This document shows, one piece after another, positions 10,590 through 21,607 of a DNA stretch of 64,000 bases. The position numbers were made by a program, and so were the translations under genes. How positions within the stretch are numbered: the first letter of the stretch is position 1; each line of letters opens with the position of its first letter. Origin of the DNA: Codonopsis lanceolata (Eukaryota > Streptophyta > Magnoliopsida > Asterales > Campanulaceae); the NCBI GenBank assembly GCA_013146195.2, contig CM028379.1, positions 60,399,693-60,463,692 of the forward strand, in the 5' to 3' direction. The notes under the pieces were generated by a model, which did not search any database, was not told the DNA's origin, and saw nothing but the letters and a program-made list of their open reading frames with translations.

Positions 10590-11795
10590 TATTATGGAAA
10601 GATAATTAGTTTGATTATGATATTAATTTGATGTACAATATCTTTTAAGTGCATGCTGTATATAAATAAAATACGATGAAAAAAAGTAAATATAAAATAG
10701 TAAAAATATTATTTTTTTAAAAAAAATTTCAAACAAGACAACTATTTTGAAATAAACGAAAGGAGTACCTCATATTCTCCTGTTTCTCCCAGTCTCAAAA
10801 TTATTATCATGCTTTCCCTCTCATCAACAAAGTAATTATCTTATTTGAAACTTGAATTTTTACAACAATATTTTTATCAGAATATCTTAGCCACTGTATC
10901 TTACTTTTTTTTTTAAATCTTACATTAATTATAAGTCTGTAAACACCTCAAATTCGTACCCTTAATTCATAAAAGTATAATTTATAATTTATAATTTATA
11001 AATAGACTAACAAATGATAAGTTTTTTGTTAAATTTCAGGGGGTCCAAGCGTTAAAGAAGAATCAAGAAGGAAAGGACGAACGATAAACAAACAGGGGAA
11101 AAGTGTAAATTTTTAAAAAGTAAAACAAGTCGGGATGCGACACCAACATATCTGGGCGCCACGCCCATTTCTACTTTAGGCAGTGCCTGTTTTAGTTTTT
11201 GGTCTCCAGTCTCTTCCTTCCAAAGTCCCACCCTTCCAGCGCAAAGTACAACCCTTACAAGCCCAATCTTCTTCCTTCGTACCTAAGTCTTCCTCACCCC
11301 TTGTCTATAAATACAAAGTTCTCTTCCCTTATTTTAGACACCAATTTTTCCTTGTCGTTGCTCTGCCCAGACATCACTCTCTCCCTCTAATACATTGAGA
11401 AAACTCCCATAGCCTCCCACTGCCCAACTAAACTCTGAAATACTCTTTCTCCGTCCCTCTGCCTAACCAAACACCCATGTACTCCCTCTCTCCAAGTCGT
11501 CTAAAGCTAACACAGCAGTTACGCCTCTAAAGTTCAAACACGACATACAACAAAATCAACGTGCCCTACCGTTACGCCACCGAAATTCAGACACGACATA
11601 CATCAAATACAGAAAAGCAGTAGTTATGTCGCCCAAATTCATACACAACGTACAATAAATACAAGCAATTACGTTGCCAAAATTCTACAAACTCCCACCG
11701 CCTTTACCCATTCTAGGTAAAGCGCAACATTCCGCCTACACGATAACAAAAATAACAAAAAGACTTCCTTTCCTGGAAGGACAGTGAAAACACAT
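10590..11795. other. Non-coding stretch with promoter-like DNA up to the copia insertion
   Basis: The first part is AT-rich spacer. From about 11030 composition changes to C/T-rich with a good TATA motif (CTATAAATACAAAG near 11306) and a pyrimidine-rich leader, followed by ACGACATACA-type short repeats (11540-11660). This could be a truncated LTR or a gene promoter cut by the copia element at 11796. No coding sequence was recognised downstream of the promoter. Confidence 0.35.
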
Positions 11796-13823
11796 TGTTG
11801 AAATATGCTCCTTGATAATTTACTTATCACCTTGCATATTCTATATACATATGATGATTTGCTTGTTCTCATTACAGTAAGTCATCACTAGTGGCTAAAA
11901 GGTCTGCGTACTGGTTAGCGTAGCAACTAGTGTGACATCACATAGGTTTTAGATTAGGTGCGACCTGATCAAGTCCTACTTTCATACATGATGATCAAAC
12001 AGACCAGCACTTCATATGAACTAGCACCAGTAGACTTGTGGTAGCGTGAAAAGTCTTCAGCAGACTCGTCACCAGCAGACTTGTCATATGCACTAAAGGA
12101 CATTTTGAAGACTCGTCACCAGCAGACGTGCTACAGTGACAAAGTTTCTCAAAGGACTCATCACCAGCAGATCCATCATGTGCACGCGTACCTTGAAGAC
12201 CACCACCCGCCAGACTTGATATGGTTTGAACGTTCACAACTTAACCAGAAGTCTTTTTCTACAAAAGACTCATACATCAGAATTGAACTTCTCACCAGCA
12301 GACTTGGTTCTGCACGTGCTACAAGGAGACAAGATTGCAGCATATTGAAACAAGACAAATACGTTAAGCTTCAATGTTATTCAAATCTTTATAAAGCCTG
12401 ACACTCATGATACTGCAAGACTTTCTCAGTCACGTGGTCTGAAATAATCAGAAGAATCTACTTTATCGAACACATCACCTGACAGTGCATCAATGAATCA
12501 GACTTATCCTTCAGCGACTTATGATACAGTCTGACAGGGTAATAGTTCAAAGATCTAAAGAATGCAGTCTTTTATCCAACAATCAAAGATCTATTGAACA
12601 ACATCTTTATCCATCAGTCCTCAAGACAAATCATTCAACGGATACAAAATCTATCAACAGATCTCAACGATAAAAGTTCTCCGGTCTATATAAGAAATCT
12701 ACCTTTCTTCTTCAAAGAGCAAGTGTGTGTTGAAAAGACACCTGCAACAAGAACTTCAAAGAAGCTGTAAGATCTACAAGAGATTGTCTTCACCAACGAA
12801 TCTCAGATCTACACAGAAGATTGGAGTGAGCTTACCTAGACCCTAGCAAAACACTCTCCGTGGATTGCTAGGAAGAAAAGCTCGAAGAAGAAGAGAGAGA
12901 GAGATCAGAAACTTCTAAAGACATAGATAATTGTCTTGGTCAAGAACCAAACTCTTGATTAGAGTTCTTCACCCTTCTTCGAGGAACTCTGCCTTTAGCT
13001 AAGCTTCAGGATCCCATTCCTAAAGCTAAAGGTCAAGCTCTTGGATCGTTCTATAGATAGATTTTAGATGGTACCCAAGGAAGATGAAGAGCTGTCTGTA
13101 GATATTGCATTCATATCTTCAGATTTGTATTCCTATACAAATGCTGTCGATTGTGCAATAATCACTCATCATGGAAGGTCGAGTGCTTTTCACTCAATCG
13201 TTCATATAATTTTTATCTGAACGACCTTGAAAATTCTCTTCTCATATTAGTTTCTCGTTCTGGTCTTCTATTGCCCTCTTTACTTAATAATTTGTTTACA
13301 AATAATTAAGTAAAGATTATGGCTTGAAAGGACGAGGACATAAACTGTACATAGAGTGTCTAGGCTGATGTAATCTGTAATTTATCATTGAATAAATTCA
13401 GATGTTATTTCATATAATTTACCTTTCAATCTTTATCTCTCTATGAGCTTTTATAAAATGATTTATTCTTTGAAAAGTCATTCTCTAATGTTTCCTTAAT
13501 TCTGCATATGGAAGAAGGATTAAGTGTGCTGTTGTTCTGATCATATATTCGTGTACATCCATTTAAGACTTCTCTAAATCTAAGTCTTTCTATTTCCGCT
13601 GCTTAAACTCTTTGAAACAGGCTTTTGATTTTCAGGCAGTTCACCAGCAGGGTTGACAACTCTGCTAAGAGCAAGTCTGCTGATTCAATAGTCATGTTCA
13701 ACACGTTAAATGTCTATGTCATTAAAACCCATGCTTTAACTGTAACTAAAAGAAAAGTTTTAAAATGACATCATAGGCTATTCACCCCCCTCTAGCCTAT
13801 TTGAGCATCATTGTGGACCAACA
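11796..13823 (+). repeat. 5' LTR of the Sirevirus-like element
   Basis: Starts TGTTGAAATATGCTCC and ends GGACCAACA. A TATA box TCTATATAAG lies at about 12685. U3 holds imperfect repeats of the core GACTCGTCACCAGCAGAC (11990-12320). The matching 3' copy from 24722 is collinear to 25801. The leader has GA-rich runs near 12890. The 2-kb length is long for copia LTRs. Confidence 0.75.
11990..12320 (+). repeat. Imperfect repeats in the LTR U3
   Basis: At least five spaced copies of a CTCGTCACCAGCAGACTTG-like core, 35-60 bp apart, upstream of the TATA box. The same array is in the 3' LTR (24950-25250). The position suggests promoter or enhancer sub-repeats, a role inferred from place only. Confidence 0.5.
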
Positions 13824-13825
13824 AT

Positions 13826-13840
13826 TAGTATCAGAGCCAA
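13826..13840 (+). promoter_or_regulatory. Primer-binding site (tRNA-Met type)
   Basis: AGTATCAGAGCC right after the LTR end is one mismatch from the TGGTATCAGAGC primer site complementary to the initiator methionine tRNA that plant copia elements use. It fixes the strand and LTR boundary. Confidence 0.7.
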
Positions 13841-15694
13841 GCTCTTTAAGCTATATGCCAGGACTAACCACCTGAGAATTTGATCATCGAATGCTCTTCC
13901 CAAATGCATGTCAAAAGAAAATTTTGTCTTGATCTTTAAAAACTTTTGACAAGGATTTCATTTGAGATAAATTTTTGAAAAACATACTTATTTTGAAAAA
14001 AAAAATTGTTTTAAAAAATTTCATGAGATAGAAAATTATCATGATGAATATGGGATAATTATTCATATGACAAATATACATATCAATTGGCACTATGAAT
14101 AACTATTCTTCAGATGTACAACACTCCGATGGATGCATCAATTAAAAGGATTTCTGATTCAAACTCTCTTGACATAAGGCTAACGATTGAAATCAATCCA
14201 ACACCTTCTCGAGAGAAAATGTTCTTAGTTAAAAATTCTGGAACTTCACTGCCAAAGAATTTTAAAATGATTCCTATTCTCTTGAAAAAGGTTAAGAGTC
14301 AAAAACTCTATATCATGAAACATTGATTGATCCTTCTGTTATATGATATTTAGTTTCTGGGAACTTGGCCTATGTTTCAAAGATTTTTTTTAAAAAAAAA
14401 AACTAAGAAATATGAATCAAAGATCTCACAAGTTGTTGCAAATGAAATCTACTCTTTAGGCAACATCCACTACAGACTTACTAGCTCAGATTCCAAAAGG
14501 CATTTTCTGAAGAGCATCTACCCCGATCCAAACATGACTGTCATCAAAGGTACATCCCTTGTCTAAGTGCTTCTTCCTTAATTTTTTTTAAAATCTTTCT
14601 CTTTGCTCATAAGACCAAGGGAGAATAAGAAATTCAAGATCCAGTCCTTCTTCTCATTATCTCGGATTCTTTTGAAATACTTGTTCTAGTATCTAGATTT
14701 TTCTCTTAAAATGTTGCTAATGATCTTCTTGATTCTCATTCAGGAATACATATTTTCTCAAGATCATCAAAGCAAATTTTATCATCTCTCTAATAGTATA
14801 AAATGATATGTTTGATTGACGAACAGGACTCTACATACTTGATTCAGTCAAATCTTCTTCTTTCTGGATTATGATATATATCTGATTTCTGCTTATGATT
14901 CCCTGCTAATCATGGTCATGAATATATCAACACTGCACAGCCTTATATTTGCATGCTCTGTTCTTCTCTGTTTATTCACTGCAAATATAAAGCTTGGGTA
15001 ATTACCTATCATACTTTGCTCCTTGCTTTTATTCCATTCTTCTAAGTATGATTTACATTACTCATTTGGTTTGATGCTTTTCATCAAAGTAATATTTTTA
15101 TCTTTGATCTACCTTAATCTTGTCATCTTCAAACCATCTTCTTTGTTGAACATTCTTGTTGCTCTGTACTTCATAAGCTCAGTTCTGTGTGCTGACTTAT
15201 AGGAGTTTTCACCTTAGTAGATAATATGCAAACTACATGGGTATCTTTGCAATTTCTACAAAGGTTGAGGTTAAGCTTTTTGAAATTGACTACTTCTTGA
15301 AGTAAAAGACAAATTTCATAGAATCTCGGTAAAGACAAAAATATATATTTTTTTTTTTTAAAAAGGAAGCTTATTATTCAAAACATTCTTTTTCTGAAAA
15401 GTTACTTTCGTTAAAATCAATTTTCTTTGAAAAAGTTGTTTTGTCAAATCTTTTTACTGAAAAGTTATCTTTATAAAAACCTTTTTATCTTCTCAAGAAA
15501 GGTGTTCAGTCTTTTCAAAATCTTTTAAGCTCTCAAGGAGAATACTCTACCAAATATCTAGGAATTTCAACTGTCTCTCACTTTATCCGATATAACTTTA
15601 AATGAGAGTAGTTGACTGAACCCCTCATACTTAATGAATTCATTTCATTAAACGGTCCATTGTCTTGCCTCAGCGAGTATTTATAGAGATATCA
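13841..15694 (+). other. Element interior without recognisable gag or pol
   Basis: AT-rich sequence in the place where gag should start. Open frames such as 14114-14326 and 14372-14566 show no zinc knuckle, protease or other domain. Probably a decayed or replaced leader and gag region of the non-autonomous element. Confidence 0.4.
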
Positions 15695-15699
15695 TTTCC

Positions 15700-17730
15700 T
15701 GATGAGCGCAAGATTTTCACTAATTTTTCCAGGAATTTTCTGTTATTTTGTGCTATTTTTGAGTTAATTATGCTTTGGAAATATTATTATTTGTGTTTTT
15801 GTGCTTAATGTAGGTTTCCATGCATAATCGAGCTTTTATATGATGATTAGCACGAAGTTCGAGGCAATTCCGGGCTTAAAAGTTACTTTGGAAATTATTT
15901 GGACAAAGTCCGTTAAGTCCGTCAAAATATTCAAGGCAATTGAGGCTTAACGGAGGCTAACAGAGGCTGAAAAAGCTAACGGAGGACTTAAATGCAAGCC
16001 TGGAAGGAGGCTGGAAGGCGGCGCCAATTACTTAACCTTTAGGGGTACCGGAGCAATTAATAGAAAATGAAGGGAAGCCAACGCAAAATCCAGAAAGCCT
16101 TTTGAGTTGTCAAAGACCAGCTGGCGCCACTTGTCAGCGTCTGCCGCATCCACACCACTAGCGCGGCCCCCGGTTCTCCCTTCTTGGATCGGGTCCGACC
16201 CGTGTTCCAAATCTTATCCAAATCCCACCTTCACCCCACTTTCCTTACATCCTCCAACCCATTTCACCTGGAGCGACCCGCGAAGCCCTCCCTTGGTTCC
16301 TGCCCAGCCCCAGCCGTGCCCAACCACATTTTTCTTTCCCTTTCCGCCCCCAATTCCTCTATGAACTGCCTATTATGCCCCTGCTCTGTCCGGCCTCTCC
16401 ACTGCCTTCCCCAATTAAATCCAGGCAGCCATTATTTTGAGAGACAAGCCCCCATTTACGGGCATAAGCCCTAAATGGGGCACCAACCCCATTTCATCTC
16501 ATTTTCTCACCAAATCTTTAATGATTGATCACCATTGAAGGTTTGGAGCTTCAAATCAAGGGCCAAGGACGCATTTGCAAAAGATTTCAACCCCGGATTC
16601 GAGCAACATTGGTTTAATTCTTTCAAGATATATTGTTGTATATTCTTGGGATGATTTATTTTGTAATTGTTGAATTGGTTTGTTCTTCAATTATTTATGG
16701 AAATGCAATTATTTTCTATGTTAAATGTAGTGTTTTAATTTAATTTATCTCTTTATTTAGTACACATTTATGTTGGTTATTATTTTGTGCAATTAATGCT
16801 TTTAATTATCTGGCTAATAATTAAATGATTTTAGAAATATTTAGGATCCGCGAGAGCTACCTTTATATTTCGGACCAATTAATTTAATTGTTGGTGTTCT
16901 GTGACACACACCAATAGCCATAGGAGACTAGGTTTGACACGTGATCGAACCACGTTAGCCATTCGCGAGGTCGGGGAGGTTAGGGTTGACTATAAGATGC
17001 GAGAGCCCGTAGTTAACCAATTTTATTTGTCTCGGCTACCAACATGAATTGTAAAAAAATATAGAGAGTTTCTTTTTGCGAAGTATTACCCATGCGCTTG
17101 GTTATTATTGTGTGTTTTTAATGCTTTTAATGGCGTAGCGAACCATTAGATGATCACTAGAATGATAGGATACGAAGCGAAAGCCCTTCCTATTATTCCG
17201 AAAATCACAATAGTAGTTTGCATGGCGTGAGACCGAAAGGAGATCGCGCGTAGATAGTCTTTGGATGCTTGTTTACACATGCGGTTATTTTCTCCCCTAT
17301 GTTATGTGTTGCGATGATATGAGCCCGTAGTAAGGTTGAGGGATAACTAGATTTCCTATACGTAGCGAAAGCCCGTAGCGAATAAAATAGCGTGTCCAAC
17401 TACCAAGACTTGAGTTAAAGAAAAGCAAAAAGAGAATTAAATTAAACACCGGCTAGACTAGAAATAATGCGTTCCTATATTTTTTTATCTTGATTTGTTG
17501 TTGCCAAACCACCTCCGCTTTAGTTTAGATTTAATTGCTTTCTTAGGTTGTTTATATTTTTTGATTTTAATTTAATTTCTTTTCGCTCAAATATAATTAG
17601 TTAGCATAATTTCGGTACTTAGTTGGAGTGAGAATTACGCGCATTCCTCATGAGATCGACTCGTACTTACGAACTTTATTACTTGATACGGCCGGGTAAT
17701 CTTGCCCGAGATGCGTTTTTGCGCACATCA
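15700..17730 (+). mobile_element. Ty3/gypsy solo LTR (TSD TTTCC)
   Basis: Starts TGATGAGCGCAAGATTTTC and ends GTTTTTGCGCACATCA, flanked by TTTCC at 15695-15699 and 17731-17735. The 3' part (GATCGACTCGTACTTACGAA, then a TTGCCCGAG tract and CACATCA) resembles U5 ends of the Athila/Tat group. There is no internal region, so it is a solo LTR left by LTR-LTR recombination. It sits inside the copia derivative. Confidence 0.75.
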
Positions 17731-17735
17731 TTTCC

Positions 17736-19393
17736 CTCATCTCTATCACTCGGAAACTACCCCCAAACACTATGATAGATGTTGATACAAAATCCCTTCC
17801 TTCCAAAATGTTACTTAGGAGAATTCTTAGCACTAGATCAAGTTTCTCTCTCAACAACTTGTAATTACCCTTCCTATCAACCAAAAGTTGTTTGGTTAGT
17901 TTCGAGAATTCCTCTTGTATGAAGATTTTCCTCAACAACCATTTAGCATATATCTCCCGTTTCTCTTTATCCTTGTTCACATTTGAGTGCTCCTTCTCGT
18001 TTAGAAGATCCTCCTATCTTTAGTGAGCCAAATGTGATCCTCCTCGGATTTCCCCTCTCAAACCTCCGAGGATGAGTGCCTGCACTGGAACTGATATCTA
18101 GAAAATCTAGAAGATGTTTATGCAGTGCACCTCAGATAGAGAAAACTTGCTAAAGAGGAGAAAATGATGAGCCCCGCTTTCTCCTTGGCTCACTTTGAAT
18201 CCCTTGATCTGGACCTATACTCCGTTTGCCAACCGGTTAGACAGATTTGGGTCCATGGTCTTCATAGACATCTCCCTGTAACATTTTTATCTTTAGAAAT
18301 GTATCGGGTGTTTAGATTAGTTATTTAATAGGAGTAGTTAAGTCACTGGAAGTTGTATTGAATCTTGTAATCTTTAGATCCTCTTTGTATTTGAGTATAT
18401 TTTGATCTAAATGAGAACTTGTTCAAAGCAAATTTACTTCATGTCTATCTGCTTTTGTATGAACATTCCTTGATAGCATGAAATCTTATGTTTGCTTAAG
18501 GTTTCGGTACCTGTACTTCTTGCTATGAAAATTCTGTTCTGAATTCACAACAGCAAACATAACTCTCCTGTTAACCCAACGGCAAACCAATCCTTAATTA
18601 TAAGAATTCCTATTCAACATAATAATTATGATGAGACTATCCCAGGATCTATCTTTTGAATAATAGTCTTATAAATCTAATCTTTTATTTTGATTTGATT
18701 CAGAAAGCACATAAGACTTTAATGTCTTTATCAAAACTTCTAGTGCTCAAAAGACTATGTTGATTTGTGCTACTGTCCTTATCAAACTAAAAACTGATTT
18801 CAAATCAGCAAATCAACTTTATTTCGATTGAAAACTTCAATGATTACTGGTAGAAATCTCATCAGAAGAATTAGTGTTGGAATATGGATAACTTCAGTTT
18901 TGGATTTCTTAGAAGGGACTGCTCACCTTGCAACTCCTTCCTCAGGAATTAAAGATCTCATCTCAACCCATGATGTTCTGGTGAATCTTAATTCCCATCC
19001 AAAATTCTGATCTCTATAGCTTCAACAGTAGACTTAACATCTGCTGTTGGAAGGATGACTATCCGAGGAATAAGTAGTCTTCAATTTCTTTACCTATCTG
19101 CTGCTTTCTCTGTTCAAGACAACCTTGCTTTAAATCTTTCACCTTTTTTTTGTCTTGAACAAGATGACTTCCCTTCCATAAAAAAGGGTTAAGCCATCAT
19201 CTTAGCTGTTGACCTTGAAGCAAAATACATTCTTTTACCTCTGTACCTTCAGCCAAACTTAGTATGAGTTACTTGCTTCTTCGTGATACAAGTGGCTTAA
19301 ATAAAATGGTTGCTATCTTCCGTTTTGCTTCTAAATGCTCTTATCACTTTAATTTGGATTCTATTGTAAAGAAGCATAGTCATTAGTTAATCC
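17736..19393 (+). other. Element interior, decayed envelope-like or spacer sequence
   Basis: Continues the copia derivative after the solo LTR. AT-rich, with several short frames but no confident domain. A minus-strand open frame over 17648-17980 crosses the solo-LTR border, so it cannot be an old gene. Confidence 0.35.
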
Positions 19394-19741
19394 ATGCCGA
19401 TGAAGCATATGGTCCATCCTTCCAAAAGCCGAGGCAATCCAAAAGGACAAGTTTGCTGAAACGTTGTTCATTCAATTGGTATAAGCGGATCTCCATGTCT
19501 GCTGTTCCATCTTCATTCAGCAAAACCTCAAGTCTGCTAAAATCAATCCTATAGCAGATTCCCATCTATGCCGATGAAGCCTATGGTCCATCCTTCCAGA
19601 AGCCAAGGCACCCCCAAAGGAAAGGATTGCTGAAATGCTCATCATTCACTTGGTACCATCAGACCTCAATGTCTGTTGTTTCATCCTTATTCAGCAAACC
19701 CTATGTCTGCTAAGCCCTTAAGATACATCATGTATCAGCAA
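19394..19741 (+). repeat. Tandem duplication, period 174 bp
   Basis: ATGCCGATGAAGCATATGGT at 19394 recurs at 19568 with the same downstream order (GTCCATCCTTCCARAAGCC, TGCTGAAA, CATTCARTTGGTA, TCTGCTGTT). Two units, moderately diverged, within the element interior. Confidence 0.65.
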
Positions 19742-19903
19742 ACTATATTCTTGCTGATCAACCTTCATTCTCAGCCACCTCAAGCTACGGAATGAAATGC
19801 AAGAATAGTAAGCACTTCCCTTCTCTACGTCTGACTCTTGCTATCAACCCTGCTCCACTGGTAATCCTCAAATATCATACCTAACACAACAGTGGATATC
19901 TTC

Positions 19904-20350
19904 ATGACAAAGGAGCTAGACAAGAAGCTTCAGAAGGAAGTTGCTTCAAAAAGCTGCTCAAGCAAGTCTGCTAATGAGTCTTCTGTTCCAGACGCGACTG
20001 CAGACCCTGTTTTCTCTACAATAGATCGAAACGCAAGCACTCTACGAGTCAGGAGGAGCTAACTCCAAAGAAGAAGAAGAAGTCTTCTTTAAGCACTGAT
20101 GCTGTTGTTGCTGCTGACACTGCTGCTGCTCCCAAACGGAAGAAGCGTTCAGCTCCCACTACTTCTGTTTCAGCCTCCGTGCCAGATGAGCCCAAGTCGA
20201 ACCAGAACTTGTTCCTCTCCTATTTCTCTCACCTCTTTCTTCTTCAATCAGCCCCTGATGCTGTTAGGAAGAAGCTGGTTGTATCTCTTTAAGAAATCCG
20301 TGGCTCTACACCGTCGTCAATCCAACCCTGCTTATCTCATTCACTAGTTT
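19904..20350 (+). pseudogene. Basic, low-complexity N-terminal part of an envelope-like protein
   Basis: A frame opens with ATG at 19904 and stops at 20060. Nearby frames continue with Ala/Ser/Lys-rich sequence, including a basic PKRKKRSAPTTS-like motif. This resembles the disordered Pro/Ser/Lys-rich part of the related envelope-like gene at 30416-33660 in the inverted element. Frame breaks show it is decayed. The assignment is by composition and position before the domain at 21608-23738. Confidence 0.35.
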
Positions 20351-20539
20351 ACTGATCATCTGTCTTTCAACAATTAGAATCGGTAGATTTTCATCCTTCT
20401 TGAACACAGTACTCATTAATTAGTATTATAGCAATTGTATTGCTACCCTCTTTGATGTGTTCAAAAAGACTGATACCCACGCATATCCAAGAATTGATAG
20501 CGGCAGATATGTTCTTAATTATACACTATCCCTCTCTAC

Positions 20540-20712
20540 CTGCCGTTATCAACTAGTATCAGCAGACTTTCATTACTGCTGCATACATCTTTAAGGTTAT
20601 CAGTTGAAACAGCAGATTTCAATCTCTGCTGGTCAAACTTGAACAACAGACTTCCACCTCTGCCGTTCACAATCTCATAACAGCAGCTTTCACTCTCTGC
20701 TGTTCTTCCCTT
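20540..20712 (+). repeat. Cluster of small hairpins with CAGCAGA...TCTGCTG arms
   Basis: Three or four consecutive foldbacks, each about 25-30 bp: arms AACAGCAG or ACAACAGA pair with CTGCTGTT or TCTGCCGTT across 8-10 base loops. The same trinucleotide-rich motif is scattered from 19400 on. Likely non-coding sub-repeats of the element. Confidence 0.5.
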
Positions 20713-21607
20713 TGTGAAGATATCTATGACTTAAAACAACCTTTGAAATTACTGATTGATTTTCAAAATGTTTACAAACAAAGTAGTATTTCAAACATTC
20801 GATATCAATTCCAGAAATGTTTTCATAACTGATATCAATTCCAAAAATGTCTTTTATTGTTCTAAGTTTTTAAAAGAAAATTGGGAGATTGCTGAGGATT
20901 GTGTAGATGATTCAGAAAGCCCCACACAATTATCTTCTAAAAACAAAGAACACAAAATTACTTACTGTTTTGAAAAACATGTTCTACTTTTTTTGAAATA
21001 CTTCTTCAAAAATTGATTTAAATTCTAAAACTTCTAAAGATTTGAGAGATTGCTGAGGATTGTGTAGATGATTTAGAATGCCTCGTAAATTATCTTTTGA
21101 AAATTTTAGAATTTCAAAAACATATCACATTTCTTCAAAGGTTCGTATTTTAAACTTGTGTTATTTTTCAAAAAAGTCATTAATATCAACACAAATTTTC
21201 TTCTCTTCATCCAGTACTCTCTACCTTCTTTAATATCTAACATTTGGATATTGAGACATCTCGATTTAAGTCACAATCTGTATCGAAAATATTTCCAAGA
21301 ATGACTTAATATCGAAACCATGAATTGCCGCCTTTCCAAGCTGAATGTCCATTCAAATTCTAAAAGTTTTGACTTGATTGCCTTGTGGCATTATATTCTT
21401 GTCATTACAGCTTTTTAGTGGATACCCAATCAACGATTCTTGGTGAGTGTGTTCGTCCATTAAATCCTCCGAAAAACATTCTACATCTTAAATTCTTCCC
21501 TTTAAAATCTTTCTAACTGAGAATTCCTAACAATTGTTTGATCTGATATCAACAACTGGTATCATATTCACTACCAGTATATTTCTTCTATAATCAGAAA
21601 AGTTCTA

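Noticed and set aside
11300..11398. Small gene downstream of the TATA motif at 11306
   Set aside because: The overlapping frames at 11183-11398 begin before the TATA motif and have no domain; the copia insertion cuts the region soon after.
12081..12401. 106-codon open frame in the LTR
   Set aside because: Lies in the U3 sub-repeat array upstream of the LTR TATA box; the same region in the 3' LTR is open on other frames only.
17648..17980. 110-codon minus-strand open frame
   Set aside because: It crosses the right border and target site of the solo LTR (17730-17735), so it did not exist as a unit before that insertion, and no domain is visible.
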